A stretch of DNA of 64,000 bases from the NCBI GenBank assembly GCA_012934845.2, contig WNNJ02002688.1:174128-238127 (forward strand), written 5' to 3'. Below are positions 43,300 to 53,339 of the stretch, piece after piece. Origin of the DNA: Pomphorhynchus laevis. Taxonomy: Eukaryota; Acanthocephala; Palaeacanthocephala; Echinorhynchida; Pomphorhynchidae. How positions within the stretch are numbered: the stretch's first letter is position 1; each line of letters opens with the position of its first letter. The notes below the pieces were generated by a model. The model saw only the letters and a list, made by a program, of their open reading frames with translations, ran no database searches and was not told the origin of the DNA. A program made the translations under genes and the position numbers.

Positions 43300-44065
43300 C
43301 ATACTGGATGCTGAAATAATTATCGAGGATTATACACTCATTCGTGAGGACAGGCATAACCGTAGAGGTGATGGTGTTGCCCTTTATATAAGCGACCTCT
43401 TATTTGTTAAGTAATCAAGTCTAGTGATGTTTCATCCAAATGTGATCACTTTTGAGTATCCATTGATTAGGGGACCAGGAACCTAACGTTAGGTTTATTT
43501 TACCGTCCTGGGAAGATTATGTTCCCGTTAGTGGATGTGATCGTGATTCTTACTCTTAGAAGTTTTTAATAGTATAAACCAAATTCAGTGTATCCATGAT
43601 TGCACGCGGTTTAGAAACAATAATTCTTCGTTGTTCGACCTTCGTCTTACTGTTAATGAGAATACTATTAGTAATGCTAGTTACGATCCTCCAATCAGTT
43701 CAAGTGATCATGTCACTATAGGTTTGTATATTAACCTTAATTTCAAGGTACCTTCTACTTGTAATATATTTGCTAATTTTAGGGAAGCCGATTATCCCAC
43801 TATTACACTATCACTTTATTCTCTCAAATATTCAATGACCCAACCCTTATATTTTGGGTATATACGCAGCGTGGGATTTCTTCCGTAATACTTTTCTTTT
43901 GATACTATTAGCACATTCACTTGTGTGCTCGATTCAAAATAGACTGAAGCATCCTTTATGGGTTGATGCGCCCCTAAGCACTTTTCTATTAAAGCTAAAT
44001 CGAGCCTTCCGGGATTTCAAACGGGGTATTATATCTTTCATCTTACAAAAGTATTCGAAATAGAG
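43300..44065 (+). mobile_element. Degraded LINE endonuclease fragment (CR1/Jockey-like)
   Basis: Frames give DAEIIIEDYTLIREDRHNRR, GDGVALYISDLLF (43315-43410) and DLRLTVNENTIS, ASYDPPISSSDHVTIGLYI (43631-43888), then KHPLWVDAPLSTFLLKLNRA and FRDFKRG near 43950-44040. These are the recognition loop, the catalytic SDH end of an APE-type nuclease and the linker after it. A family distinct from A, B and C. Multiple breaks; no reverse transcriptase follows. Confidence 0.7.
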
Positions 44066-44134
44066 TCATCTCGCTTAAATGTAGTAAACGTCAGACCTGT
44101 TACTCTAAACTCCTGGGAAATTCTATCAATAATT

Positions 44135-44450
44135 TATTCAAATACATTCCAAAGCCAAAAGGCTATTCAGGCAGAGTCCAAAAAAAGCAAATAGTCAATC
44201 AACGGAGCTAAAGAGGATAGTTCAGCAGAGATGCTGTATGGCGGCATTGTTCACGTATCCATTTGCAGCATCGTGATTTAGACGTGATCATGCTGGGAGC
44301 AGCAAAGACTTCCTGGGAGTGCGAATTTTACATGTAAATTACCCTCCTCGACATTTTGAATATTTTCGGTAAACGTAATCGAAGTAACATAATACATCGA
44401 ATTGTCAAACGATGGAACAATCTACCAGCTGCTGTTTCTGGGGCTACGCC
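44135..44450 (-). mobile_element. LINE family B 3'-end fragment
   Basis: AAAAGGCTATTCAGGCAGAG, the GTCAATCAACGGAGCTAA stretch and GGCGGCATTGTTCACGTATC match the 3' part of copy B1 (8040-8200). The C-terminal WNSLP-type region is decayed. Confidence 0.8.
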
Positions 44451-44786
44451 ATAAATATCTTAGTCTTGGTTTTCGATTTAGAGCTGACAGTTTTTTGTTG
44501 ACTATTTTTTAAATCTTTCTTTTTATTGTGATGCCCCTGTCTTGACCTTTGCTCTTTCAGTGGTCAATTAAATAAATATTTTAGGATGAACAAATTTTAA
44601 GTTTTGTTTCTGATTATGCTAGCAGCAGCTAGCTAAATATCAAAATAAATTATTGCTTATTGATCCTTATCCAAAATTCCTAAAAAGATATACAAAACCA
44701 TTGTTGTTATACATTAGCACACTGGTAGAGAATATATAACACGAGAAAAAATCGAATGTTCAATTTTTTCGTTATATTGACCGAAA
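44451..44786. other. Unassigned spacer
   Basis: No gene recognised; a piece near 44640-44720 repeats sequence from 43070-43160. Confidence 0.4.
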
Positions 44787-45250
44787 TTACCCGTTATTAT
44801 TGTAATTGCAGCATCTGTGCTTTTGCTTTTGCTCGTATCTTTTAATATCTTCTTCGCTCAAGCTAGGTTTTGTTTGCTTCAATGCATATAACAAATCTTC
44901 ATTAATTAGTTCGTCTGTAAACTCTGGTCTCGATATCAGCGCGTGGCGAGCAGCTATACTTACGAGATTTTTGAGGTCTGCACCGGTATAGTTTTTAGTT
45001 TCTGATACAACTGAGTTTAAGCATTCTGGAGACACATTCTGTCTACATTTTCTAAGCATCTTCTTTAGAATATCATGTCTATCTTTGCAATCGGGTAATC
45101 CAATATAAACAAGTGTTCCAAAATGACCAGGACGAGTAATAGCTGGATCAATAACTTCGAGCATATTTATTAAATACACGCTGCTGCGTCCATGTATACC
45201 GTCTATTTCAACGAGAAGCTTGATAAGTACCAGCGGGCCATTATATCAGC
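44787..45250 (-). pseudogene. AAA ATPase C-terminal fragment (Cdc48/AFG2/NVL type)
   Basis: A 130-residue frame from 45179 to 44787, extended upstream to about 45250 in the same frame by LIKLLVEIDG (Walker B region). It shows VIDPAITRPGHFGTLVYIGL (the arginine-finger area, normally RPGRFD), DRHDILKKML, YTGADLKNLVSIAARHA and KPSLSEEDIKRYEQ at the end. This is the second ATPase domain and C-terminus of a type II AAA protein; the motif normally reading AATNRPEVIDPA is INMLEVIDPA, so a key segment is altered. No Walker A is present nearby. A gene fragment or pseudogene rather than a complete gene, next to partial duplications of itself. Confidence 0.7.
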
Positions 45251-45440
45251 GCGTGGTGAGCATCCATACTCAAGAGAATTTCGTAACTTTTAATATATTC
45301 TTCGTTTAAGCACCATTCATTTCAAGAAGAAACGGATTAAGTATCTACTGGTCATAACATCAGCGCGTGGCTGCCTCCACGCGCTGATTGTAACTTTTAA
45401 TATCTTCGCTTATGCTAGGGTTTGTTAGATGGCTTATACG
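45240..45440 (-). repeat. Partial tandem copies of the AAA gene fragment
   Basis: TATCAGCGCGTGGCGAGCAG (44935) recurs as TATCAGCGCGTGGTGAGCA (45243) and CATCAGCGCGTGGCTGCCT (45359). CTTTTAATATCTTCTTCGCT (44837) recurs as CTTTTAATATATTCTTCG (45288) and CTTTTAATATCTTCGCTTA (45393). The gene segment was thus partly duplicated twice. Confidence 0.75.
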
Positions 45441-45842
45441 CTACAAATCAACAAGTCAAATTTTATTTCTTTGTATTAAGAACGATTCTCTTCTGATTGA
45501 TTCCCATTTTTAAAGCTCCAAAATTCAAAAATACACATTTATCTCATTACATGATTTGTAAATTTATTTGGCATTCAATTCAGTAAATTGAACCGAGACA
45601 ACTAAAAATATTAACACTTCAAATAAGCACTTTAAATCAGTCTGAAATTTTACAACCTCATGAGTAGTTCTATTTAGTCTGGTTATCGATGAACGACCAA
45701 ATTAAAAGGTGCTTTTAAATTAAAACCAAATATAATAGTTCATATAAGCATTTTATTCGGTTAAATTTTTTTCCAATTTAATAGTTCAAAAACATTGAAT
45801 AACTTTACTCGTTTGCATGAACGACATTTGTTCTATCTGTAG
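45441..45842. other. Region upstream of the telomerase exon
   Basis: AT-rich. No telomerase N-terminal exon recognised. It ends in the acceptor TTCTATCTGTAG at 45831-45842. Confidence 0.45.
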
Positions 45843-47570
45843 GTATATTTGGTGCATCGAAAAATCAATGTAAACACGTTTACAAACAGTTGTCTTATCT
45901 GTTTACTCACAAACGCCTCGTTCCTTATGAGCTGATTAACATTATCTTTAAGGAAGGTGTGCAATGGCAACCACAATGTGATCAGCAATTACTTGACGGA
46001 TATATATGGCTCGTTAACTGGCTTTACGTAATTATATCCTCGTTGTATTATGTAACTGATTCAATTAGTGACCCAGAAGGGGTATACAGATTACGCTCAT
46101 TTCGCCACGATATTTGGAAATCCGTATTTAAACTTCCGAAAGGCCTTCAACTATGTTCAAGGATCAGTGTGAATAAAGCGAACACCCCTAATCAGCTGTC
46201 GGCTAGACTAGTTCCAAAATGGAACGATAGCAATGAGATTGCATCGATGCGAATCATTATCAATGAGAGTCGATTACGCGTCTGGCGTTGGGCATCTGTA
46301 GACCTCGCATGCTTAGCGTCGTTATTTAAATTCAAAGCAAGACAAGTATCTCGATACGGCTATTCGAATTTAAGTGCTCTGCGCAATGTGCTATGGTTTC
46401 AGCAATGTAAACCAAAGTGTATTTACTCATGTGATATTAGTCATTGTTATGAATCGCTTCATATGCCAAGTTTATTAAACTTAATAGAAAGTGTTATTGG
46501 AAACAAAAAGCTAGAATTTAAGAAATTCTCACTAATTAAAAATCTTTATCGTCGACCCAGATTTATATGGTGGCAGATTAACTGTGACGGCAGTCCTTTA
46601 TTGCCACTTCCCAAAGGTGTATGGCAATGTACTTCTTCAGCTAGCCGGCATTATACAAGCCAATTCTTATTCGAACTTGCCAAATGTTATTTAACGAATA
46701 CGACAATCCATGTTCCGTCAATAAATAAGTGCTTTGTCCGAGAAAATGGTCTTAATCACGGATCGTGCTTGTCGGCCAGTCTTTGTCAACTTTACATATC
46801 CATGACGATAGACAACTATATTGATCGTATATTGCGTGTTGATGGCAAATCTATATACCTTCGAAATTCTGATGATATGCTATTGATAATGGCCAGTGAT
46901 GACTACGACAACATCATTGAACGGGTTAAAACTTGCTTTCAATATGCATTCCTAACTCTCAATATGGATAAGACCGTGAAACTAAACGATCAAAACATAT
47001 TTGCATCATTTACTTGGCATAGTGCGGTAATCCGTCGTAGCTTTTCAGATCAATACCCGATCATACTTTTCGACCTAGCTCGATACTTGCCGGATCCGTT
47101 ACGAATAGAAAAATTAATATTTCGCTTCAGTACGTATTCCAAACTAAGCAATCGGTTTTCTCATTTTTCCGAATTTTTACAAAATCAATGCAAGTGCATG
47201 CTTAATCTCATCTTTATACATATACCATTTGATAATGATGATGGAGAGCGTTTGGATCAAGTGTTTGCTAACATTCGTGATATTACTACAGTAATAGCAT
47301 ATATATTCATCGTGTTCTACAGATATCTTCGTATTGATTACATGATAGTTAGCAAAGATATCGGATTGTGTGCATTTGACTGATCTCGTTCGCAGGTTGA
47401 AACTCATGGTGATGAAACAATTCGCGGGCAGTAACAACAAGGAACTTGTGCTCAAGCACGAATTTGCATTAGACCATCTAATTCAGTCGAGTTTTCTAAA
47501 GGTATTTAAGAAATACTCTGGGACATTACCTGCACAAATTATAAAGAGACTAAAAAATTTTAAATGTTAA
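45843..47570 (+). CDS. TERT: Telomerase reverse transcriptase (TERT), RNA-binding, catalytic and C-terminal domains
   Basis: Extends chromosome ends by copying the telomerase RNA. Exon 45843-47290 (482 codons) begins after an AG and is followed, after an inferred 58-nt intron (47291-47348), by 47349-47570 (73 codons and stop) in the same phase. N-terminal part: IFGASKNQCKHVYKQL matches the TERT xxGSxxN..F/L..L block. T motif: SLYYVTDSISDPEGVYRLRS, FRHDIWKSV. Motifs 1/2: SARLVPKW and MRIIIN. Motif A: YSCDISHCYESL (catalytic D near 46434). Motif B': GLNHGSCLSASLCQLY. Motif C: LRNSDDMLLI (DD near 46870). Motif D: LNMDKTVKL. Motif E: FTWHS. Odd: B' has NHG where other TERTs have PQG, and C has SDD. 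The three catalytic aspartates are present. The TEN domain was not found. The long open frame argues for function. Confidence 0.87.
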
Positions 47571-48054
47571 TAACCATGACAATCTTAAATTTGTAATTTA
47601 TAATTTCGTTATGGTGCATAGCTTTTTAAATTGTTAACTGTTAATTTTGTATTTTTAACAATCTATTTTATTTTGAAATCCTTTCTAATTACATAAAAGT
47701 TATTTTTTAATTTCTATACATTTTTAATCATTTATTTTGAAGCGTATAATTTATATTTATCACGATAACTTTATAGCGAAATAACTTTATATTTCTTTAT
47801 AGAGAAATATCGATGAAGGAGTATTTGATAATCGATTACTGATATCCATATACAATGCCGGATTCATTTTAATAAGTGATACAAAAATAATTTTTTTTGA
47901 GAATATTTAACTAAATCAGGATAATCCAGAGTTTATCTTAAATCACAGCCAACGCGTTTCGAGTTTTTTAATTACTTCAGTAATTAAATCACGGATGCAT
48001 ATACTGTATTTGAGTGTATCTCTGAAAATTTGGGTAATAATAAGCTTTCTAGCA
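47571..48054. other. Downstream of TERT; AT-rich
   Basis: No gene. A block GGATAATCCAGAGTTTATCT..CAACGCGTTTCGA at 47917-47970 recurs at about 48310-48362 (see the repeat entry). Confidence 0.5.
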
Positions 48055-48362
48055 TTAGTGAAAGTAAAAGTATGTTCTAATGTCGGTAAGCCGTTCTGCG
48101 AATTGTACATTTTTAACGGCATTGTTTACCGCCTCGGGAAGAGTTCGTATATTCAAATGACAGTAATATAGACAGGATACTGCTTTAGACTTTTCTGTTC
48201 TTTGATCGAGTATAACTTTTCTAGCTAGGTATGACTTTGGTGTAAGCATGATTGATTTGTCTTCGTTTGTATCCTCTAATAAAACTTTACTTGCAAGATC
48301 TAGTAATAAGGATAATCCAGAGTTTTTCTTAAATCACATCCAACGCGTTTCGATTTTTGTTG
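47917..48362. repeat. Direct repeat GGATAATCCAGAG..CAACGCGTTTCGA
   Basis: About 52 bp at 47917-47970 (AGGATAATCCAGAGTTTATC and on to ACGCGTTTCGA) recur at about 48308-48362 with few changes. The second copy lies about 200 bp before the permuted PLE coding region, so the repeat may be part of a PLE leader or terminal repeat. Confidence 0.6.
48055..48255 (-). mobile_element. LINE ORF2 C-terminal remnant
   Basis: A 64-codon frame with VSCLYYCHLNIRTLPEAVNN and FAERLTDI. It resembles the N-x-LPEAV-x-A..F-x-x-RL end of CR1-like reverse transcriptases. Too short to place in a family. Confidence 0.4.
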
Positions 48363-48507
48363 ATTTTGATTTTTTGATTTTGTTGTCAATGCGAATTATC
48401 CTGGTTATAAGTTAAATATTTTCAAAAATATTTATCTTTAAGTTTTTTTCTTAAGTTACATGTACTCAACCAGATTGGATACTAAGTACTAAAAATTTTA
48501 ATTTTAG

Positions 48508-49371
48508 ATCTTTTAAATGTAACATAAAAATTGTATAGTTTGTGATGTTATAAATAATAATTGTATCGTAAGTAATACGACAAACAAATGTTTTTCATTA
48601 AATATTAATAATAATTGTAACTGCAATACCGCAGGTGTAGTGTATCTAATACAATGTACATGTGGATTGCAATATATAGGAAAAACATATCAAATGTTAA
48701 AAACTAGGTTTAGGCAACACATATATAATATACAGCATAATAGTCAAACTATATTTCATAAACATATGAGATTAATAGGACATGATATTAAAAACTGTAA
48801 ATTATTTATTTTAGAACATATTATCGAAGAAAACATTTCAATATTAAATCAAAAACTATTAGAAAAAGAAGATTTTTGGATTAAAACGCTTAATTCCATG
48901 TACCCATTAGGATTGAATGACGTGGTACAAGGAATTGGCAGAAGTAGTATAATACATAATAAACAACTATATTATAATAATCCGGTTAAACGCAAACCAA
49001 GAAGTCATGGTGATAAAAGGAATAGGAAAAATAGAGTTAAAAATATTAAAAAAGATATGTATATAAATGAACAATTAGAAATATTAAAACAACTTTTAAG
49101 AGATAATAAGCTGAAAGATCTTTATGTAAATATAAGAAGTTTTTCTAAAGATATCATATGTTCAATAAATCAAAAATTAATTAACGACTATGATAGGCTA
49201 AGTTGTATAATAGACAGTTATTGTAATACAAAATACTATAATCGTACAATAAATGTAAATAATAACAATAGAAAATATACATTAACCATAAACTTCATTA
49301 ATAAATGTATAGATAACATAAATATAACCGGACTTTTAAATAATTCTAAAAGTGAAAAAATAATATGGTAA
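48508..49371 (+). pseudogene. PLE N1 GIY-YIG endonuclease domain and linker
   Basis: The open frame contains YLIQCTCGLQYIGKTYQMLK, with the two GIY-YIG half motifs (YLI, YIG), a downstream R (TRFRQHIYNIQ) and an acidic residue (EKEDFWIKTLN). A basic segment, PVKRKPRSHGDKRNRKNR, follows, then a long asparagine/isoleucine-rich region shared with the minus-strand copy at 58.9-59.3 kb. In the family this nuclease cuts the target DNA to prime reverse transcription. Confidence 0.82.
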
Positions 49372-49690
49372 AGAAAAGAAATATTATTTCTTTACTTTTT
49401 CTAAAAGTAAAGAAATAATATAATCAGATTTAAGTAAACATATTTAATTATAGTTACGGTCATTACACAATGTTTCATATGTAGTGCTTTCTTTTAAAAT
49501 AAGGAAAAATTAATTAATCTTATATTCGGAAAAAGATATACATATATATATTATAATAAGTTTTTAAATATAAGAAGTTTTTCTAAAGATATCATATGTT
49601 CAATAAATCAAAAATTAATTAACGACTATGATAGCCTAAGTTGTATAATAGACAGTTATTGTAATATAAAATACTATAATCGTACAATAA

Positions 49691-50440
49691 ATGTTAAATA
49701 ACTATAACGCATATCTAACAAAAATTAAAGCATCAAGTAAATATAAATATATGGATAAAATTGAATTAATAGAATCCTTAAATATTTTGATAAATCAAAA
49801 TTATTTAAAAGTAGAGACATCTATATTTAGACAAGTAAAAGGTGTTCCAATGGGTGGTAATAGTAGCCCAATTATAGCTGACTTGTTTTTAAGCTTTATA
49901 GAATATGAATTTGTTCATAACTGTTGTAAAAAATAAATCTAAACAATATAAATATATGAAATATATGTTTCGATACATTGATGATATGTGTGTATTTAAT
50001 TCTAATAATTTTTATTCAAAAAGTGAACAAATTTATCTAGGTAGCCTCATTCTCGATAAAACTAATATTAATATTAAAGTAGGTAGATATCGAGATATGA
50101 ACATTAAATTAACATCAATTAAAACTACTATTAATTTATATCGTTAAGATGACATATTAAAATTTACAAGAAACATATTTTTGCATGAGCATTCATGCAT
50201 ACCATATAATATAAAATATAATACATTAAATAATGAAATTTTAAGAATTGCAACAATATGTAATGATATTGACTTTCTTCAAAATCATTTAAATAATTTA
50301 ATAGATACATATTTTAAACTAGGTTACAATAAAAAAAAGCATCAAGCAGAAAATAGTAAAATATATAAATCAACACAATAATATAAAAAATAAATTTAAA
50401 CTCTTAAGTGGCAAATTTTTATGGATGGATAATAAATACT
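49691..50440 (+). pseudogene. PLE N1 reverse transcriptase, partial
   Basis: Carries the palm motifs RQVKGVPMGGNSSPIIADLF (motif B) and YIDDMCVF (motif C, catalytic DD), then the C-terminal region ending near LSGKFLWMDNK. The fingers and motif A region found in the 53.3-kb copy are missing. Broken copy. Confidence 0.8.
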
Positions 50441-50800
50441 ATACTTTGTATTAGAATAAAATACTTGATAGTCAATTTTCATCTGAGGAAATACATCATT
50501 AGTATGTATTTGGCCCGCTGCTATGTTGCGTCGAGGAATATGAACCGAAACTGGATAACATAGCAGTTCCTCCAGATAACCTCTAATCCGTATTCTTATA
50601 CATCGTCTATTATTTATTTGTAAAGTCATAAAAATTAACTTTTATTTTAAATTTCATTTTTAAATTTAACTTTATATAAATTAATAAAAAAATCTCAAAA
50701 AAAAATTTATTATGTAAAATTATTTATAATTTTTAATTATTTATTATTTTAATTTTATTTAAAAAATACGTAGATTCAGTTTCCTTATGTGATTTGTTCA

Positions 50801-51126
50801 TAATTCATAATGATAATAATAATATATTATTCATAATATATTACTAATAATTATTAATATATAATTTAAAACTAAATTTAAATATATTTAAATTCACCTA
50901 AATTTGACGAAAAATAAAATGTACTTTGGTTTTATTATTTATTCACGTCAGGCTAATATGATTTTCTCATTAAATTTTAATAAATATTCAGTGAGACGTT
51001 TTTTTCCACAATAACAGCTTAGTTAGTGTTTTTGATGCAAGTACTGATTGAATTAAAACGGAAATAATTGCACGATTTCAGAGCATATCGATGAAGAAAA
51101 TCACTTTTAATTAGTCTAGAATTTGA
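50801..51126. other. Unassigned AT-rich spacer
   Basis: Nothing recognised. Confidence 0.4.
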
Positions 51127-51851
51127 TTAGTTCTTTTTGGTAATACGATTGTAATGATTATGACGGTTGGCTGAAAATTGTGATTTCAATCTATCCGTAA
51201 CGTATTCAGTTGACGATACCAGGTTGCCAGTTTCCGTAGAATGATGATTGTTCGGTTTCGCAGCCTTTGACTTTGAGGCTACTGATGCTAGAACGTACAT
51301 GTTAAAGAGAAATGTTAGTGTTCGTTATTTATATTAAGATATTAATAACATAAAATATAATGATTTATATTATATTTTTAATTTTAAATATAACATATTA
51401 TAATTTATATATAATATTTAATATTATATATTATAATAAATATAATTTATATATTATTAACATCTAGGAATTTATTTTTTTAAATGTGAGTGTAGATATC
51501 AAGGACATTGTATTTAAAATATAAATTCATGATAAATTCAACTATTTGTGATAAATAAAAATATGACCCTTTTTATGTAGTTAAATATTATACAAAAGAA
51601 TAAACTTTTTAAAGGACTCACCATTGATGAAAACATACACTAAGAGCTTTGTATAAATAGATAAATTATAACAATATTATTGCATATAAAAGTTTAATAT
51701 TTTTATAACATCATGCCAAAGTCGCATGTTGCTAAAATATCCTTCTATAGTAAAATCTCCAGCATATAAAACCTCTTCGATGATTCCGATGTTGAACTGT
51801 TCGTGTTTATCCATCTCTATCTTAGTCGGATCTTTACACATGACAAGCATT
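51127..51851 (-). CDS. Hypothetical host gene, three inferred exons
   Basis: Inferred exons on the minus strand: 51851-51710, 51646-51622 (25 nt) and 51287-51127, joined in frame with GT and AG at each border. The reading is MLVMCKDPTKIEMDKHEQFN, IGIIEEVLYAGDFTIEGYF, SNMRLWHD, LLVYVFINA, then SVASKSKAAKPNNHH and a basic hydrophilic end, VTDRLKSQF..NRITKKN. I do not recognise the family; the first exon reads like a folded domain and the last like a disordered tail. An AG lies two bases before the first ATG, so either more exons lie upstream or the mRNA is trans-spliced there. Without the middle exon, the first frame stops at 51677. Confidence 0.5.
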
Positions 51852-51879
51852 CTACAATTAGATTGAGTTAGGGGAATAA

Positions 51880-52150
51880 TCAGGTAAAAAAACTTTGAGA
51901 TGAAGTTCTTTTGAATAAAATCCTCTTATGGATTGTAGCATTATCCATTACGACGTATTTCCATTCATTAAGGAGATAACATGGTCAGATATTCGCATAT
52001 AAAAGCATTCAGATCACCGGATGTTAAACATTTTATATGCAAATATCCCTTGATAATGGCACATGATAAGGATATATTAGTAGCACCTTTCGAGTTTGCT
52101 ACATTAACTTCGGTGTTATAAAAGACGACTATAAAAATGAAATATGGTGA
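51880..52150 (-). mobile_element. DNA transposon DDE transposase fragment
   Basis: Minus-strand frames read NVANSKGATNISLSCAIIKG, YLHIKCLTSGDLNAF, ICEYLTMLS and then, in another frame, MEWKYVVMDNATIHKRILF. The VVMDNATIHK block is the second catalytic aspartate region of IS630/Tc1-like DDE transposases. One or two frame changes; no inverted termini found. Confidence 0.65.
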
Positions 52151-53300
52151 CTATAAAAATGAAAAGGGTGTAATTAACTAATTGCTTATGGTAATTTTAC
52201 TAATTAAATTTTAACGTGATACTAATCTTGAAGCGCTTGCTGCATCTATGGGGGACGCAAAAATGGCTGTAGAACGTAATGAAGACTCTTGACTTTTATT
52301 TGAATTTTTAATTTCTAACTTAATTTTATCTTACCAATAGTTGTGTCTATCTTAATTCATAATAAATTATGAATTAAAAAAAATTTAATTTATTGTTTAT
52401 TTATTAAGATAAAGAAATTAATGTAAATTTTAGAAAATGTTACAAAATAAAATACCTCTCATACAGTTACTTTACTCTCAATTTTTTGTCCTTACTGATA
52501 ATGATTTGAAGAATCATATTTATTATTATTTTAACAGAATATATCAAATCTACCTTTAGGGAAAATTGTTCTGGAAGAATTCGAATTTAATTCTTAGACT
52601 TTTCATTTCCGTGGTATTGGTTTGACATTTATATTGTATTTCCAGTAAGAATTATTAAATACTCACATTTTATGTGAATATCCAACAATATTGTGAATAA
52701 TTTATCTGCGAATTCTCAATTTGTCAAAAATATTTTTGGAACAAGTTTTATGTTTTTAAAAATTCTGCATTGCATAATTTATAATTTCAATTTATAATCA
52801 TAATTTCATGATTTTACTTTATTTAGGATTACAAAAATAATTCTTTATATGGAATTACTGAGATAATAATATTGTTTGAACCAATACTAGTTTTGATAAT
52901 AGAGAATTATTAAAAAACATTCTTTGATAAATGATTAAATAATTCTTTGATAAATGATTAACTTAATATAGGATTTATACTTTATAAATTATTTTCATAA
53001 CTTAAGTAGCTGAACAGAAAAAACAACTTTTCAATTTAAATGCATTTAAATTGAAATTTTTTTTAACTTTTCATGCATTTTTACATGATTTAGTACAAAT
53101 GATTTACTATTTAATATAACGATTATGACTTTTATTTAACGGGTACTGGTAACAAGTCAATACATGCAACTGTTAGCAGTTATTTCTGATTAATGATTCA
53201 GATGTGATCGAGATTTGGGAAGAGCAAGGCAGTTAAAAAATTAACATTTTACAATTTGAAATACTTATTTATATAGAGCACAAAACCACAACACTAGCGC
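52151..53300. other. Unassigned AT-rich region
   Basis: No convincing gene. A short open stretch near 52230 (LEALAASMGDAKMAVE in one frame) is isolated and not supported by anything else. Confidence 0.4.
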
Positions 53301-53339
53301 CTCTCAGAACAGTTTATAAAAAAATAAAATTATTATGAT

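Larger units (their letters stand above)
48490..50800 (+). mobile_element. Permuted-domain PLE (GIY-YIG nuclease before reverse transcriptase), copy N1
   Basis: The first part (48505-49371) is a cysteine-rich leader (KNCIVCDVINNNC, NNNCNCNTAG) and a GIY-YIG nuclease, VVYLIQCTCGLQYIGKT, with the CxC pair, then a lysine-rich linker. After an internal duplication and loss comes the reverse transcriptase (49691-50440: RQVKGVPMGGNSSPIIADLF, MFRYIDDMCVFNS, then the C-terminus). The tail to about 50800 contains the CTGCTATGTT hairpin and AAATACGTAGATTCAGTTTCC. Nuclease-first order and a CxC in the nuclease are features of the Naiad-type PLEs. Broken, with roughly four or five interruptions. Confidence 0.82.

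Noticed and set aside
44806-44991. Plus-strand 61-codon ORF over the AAA fragment
   Set aside because: It is the antisense shadow of the AAA domain.
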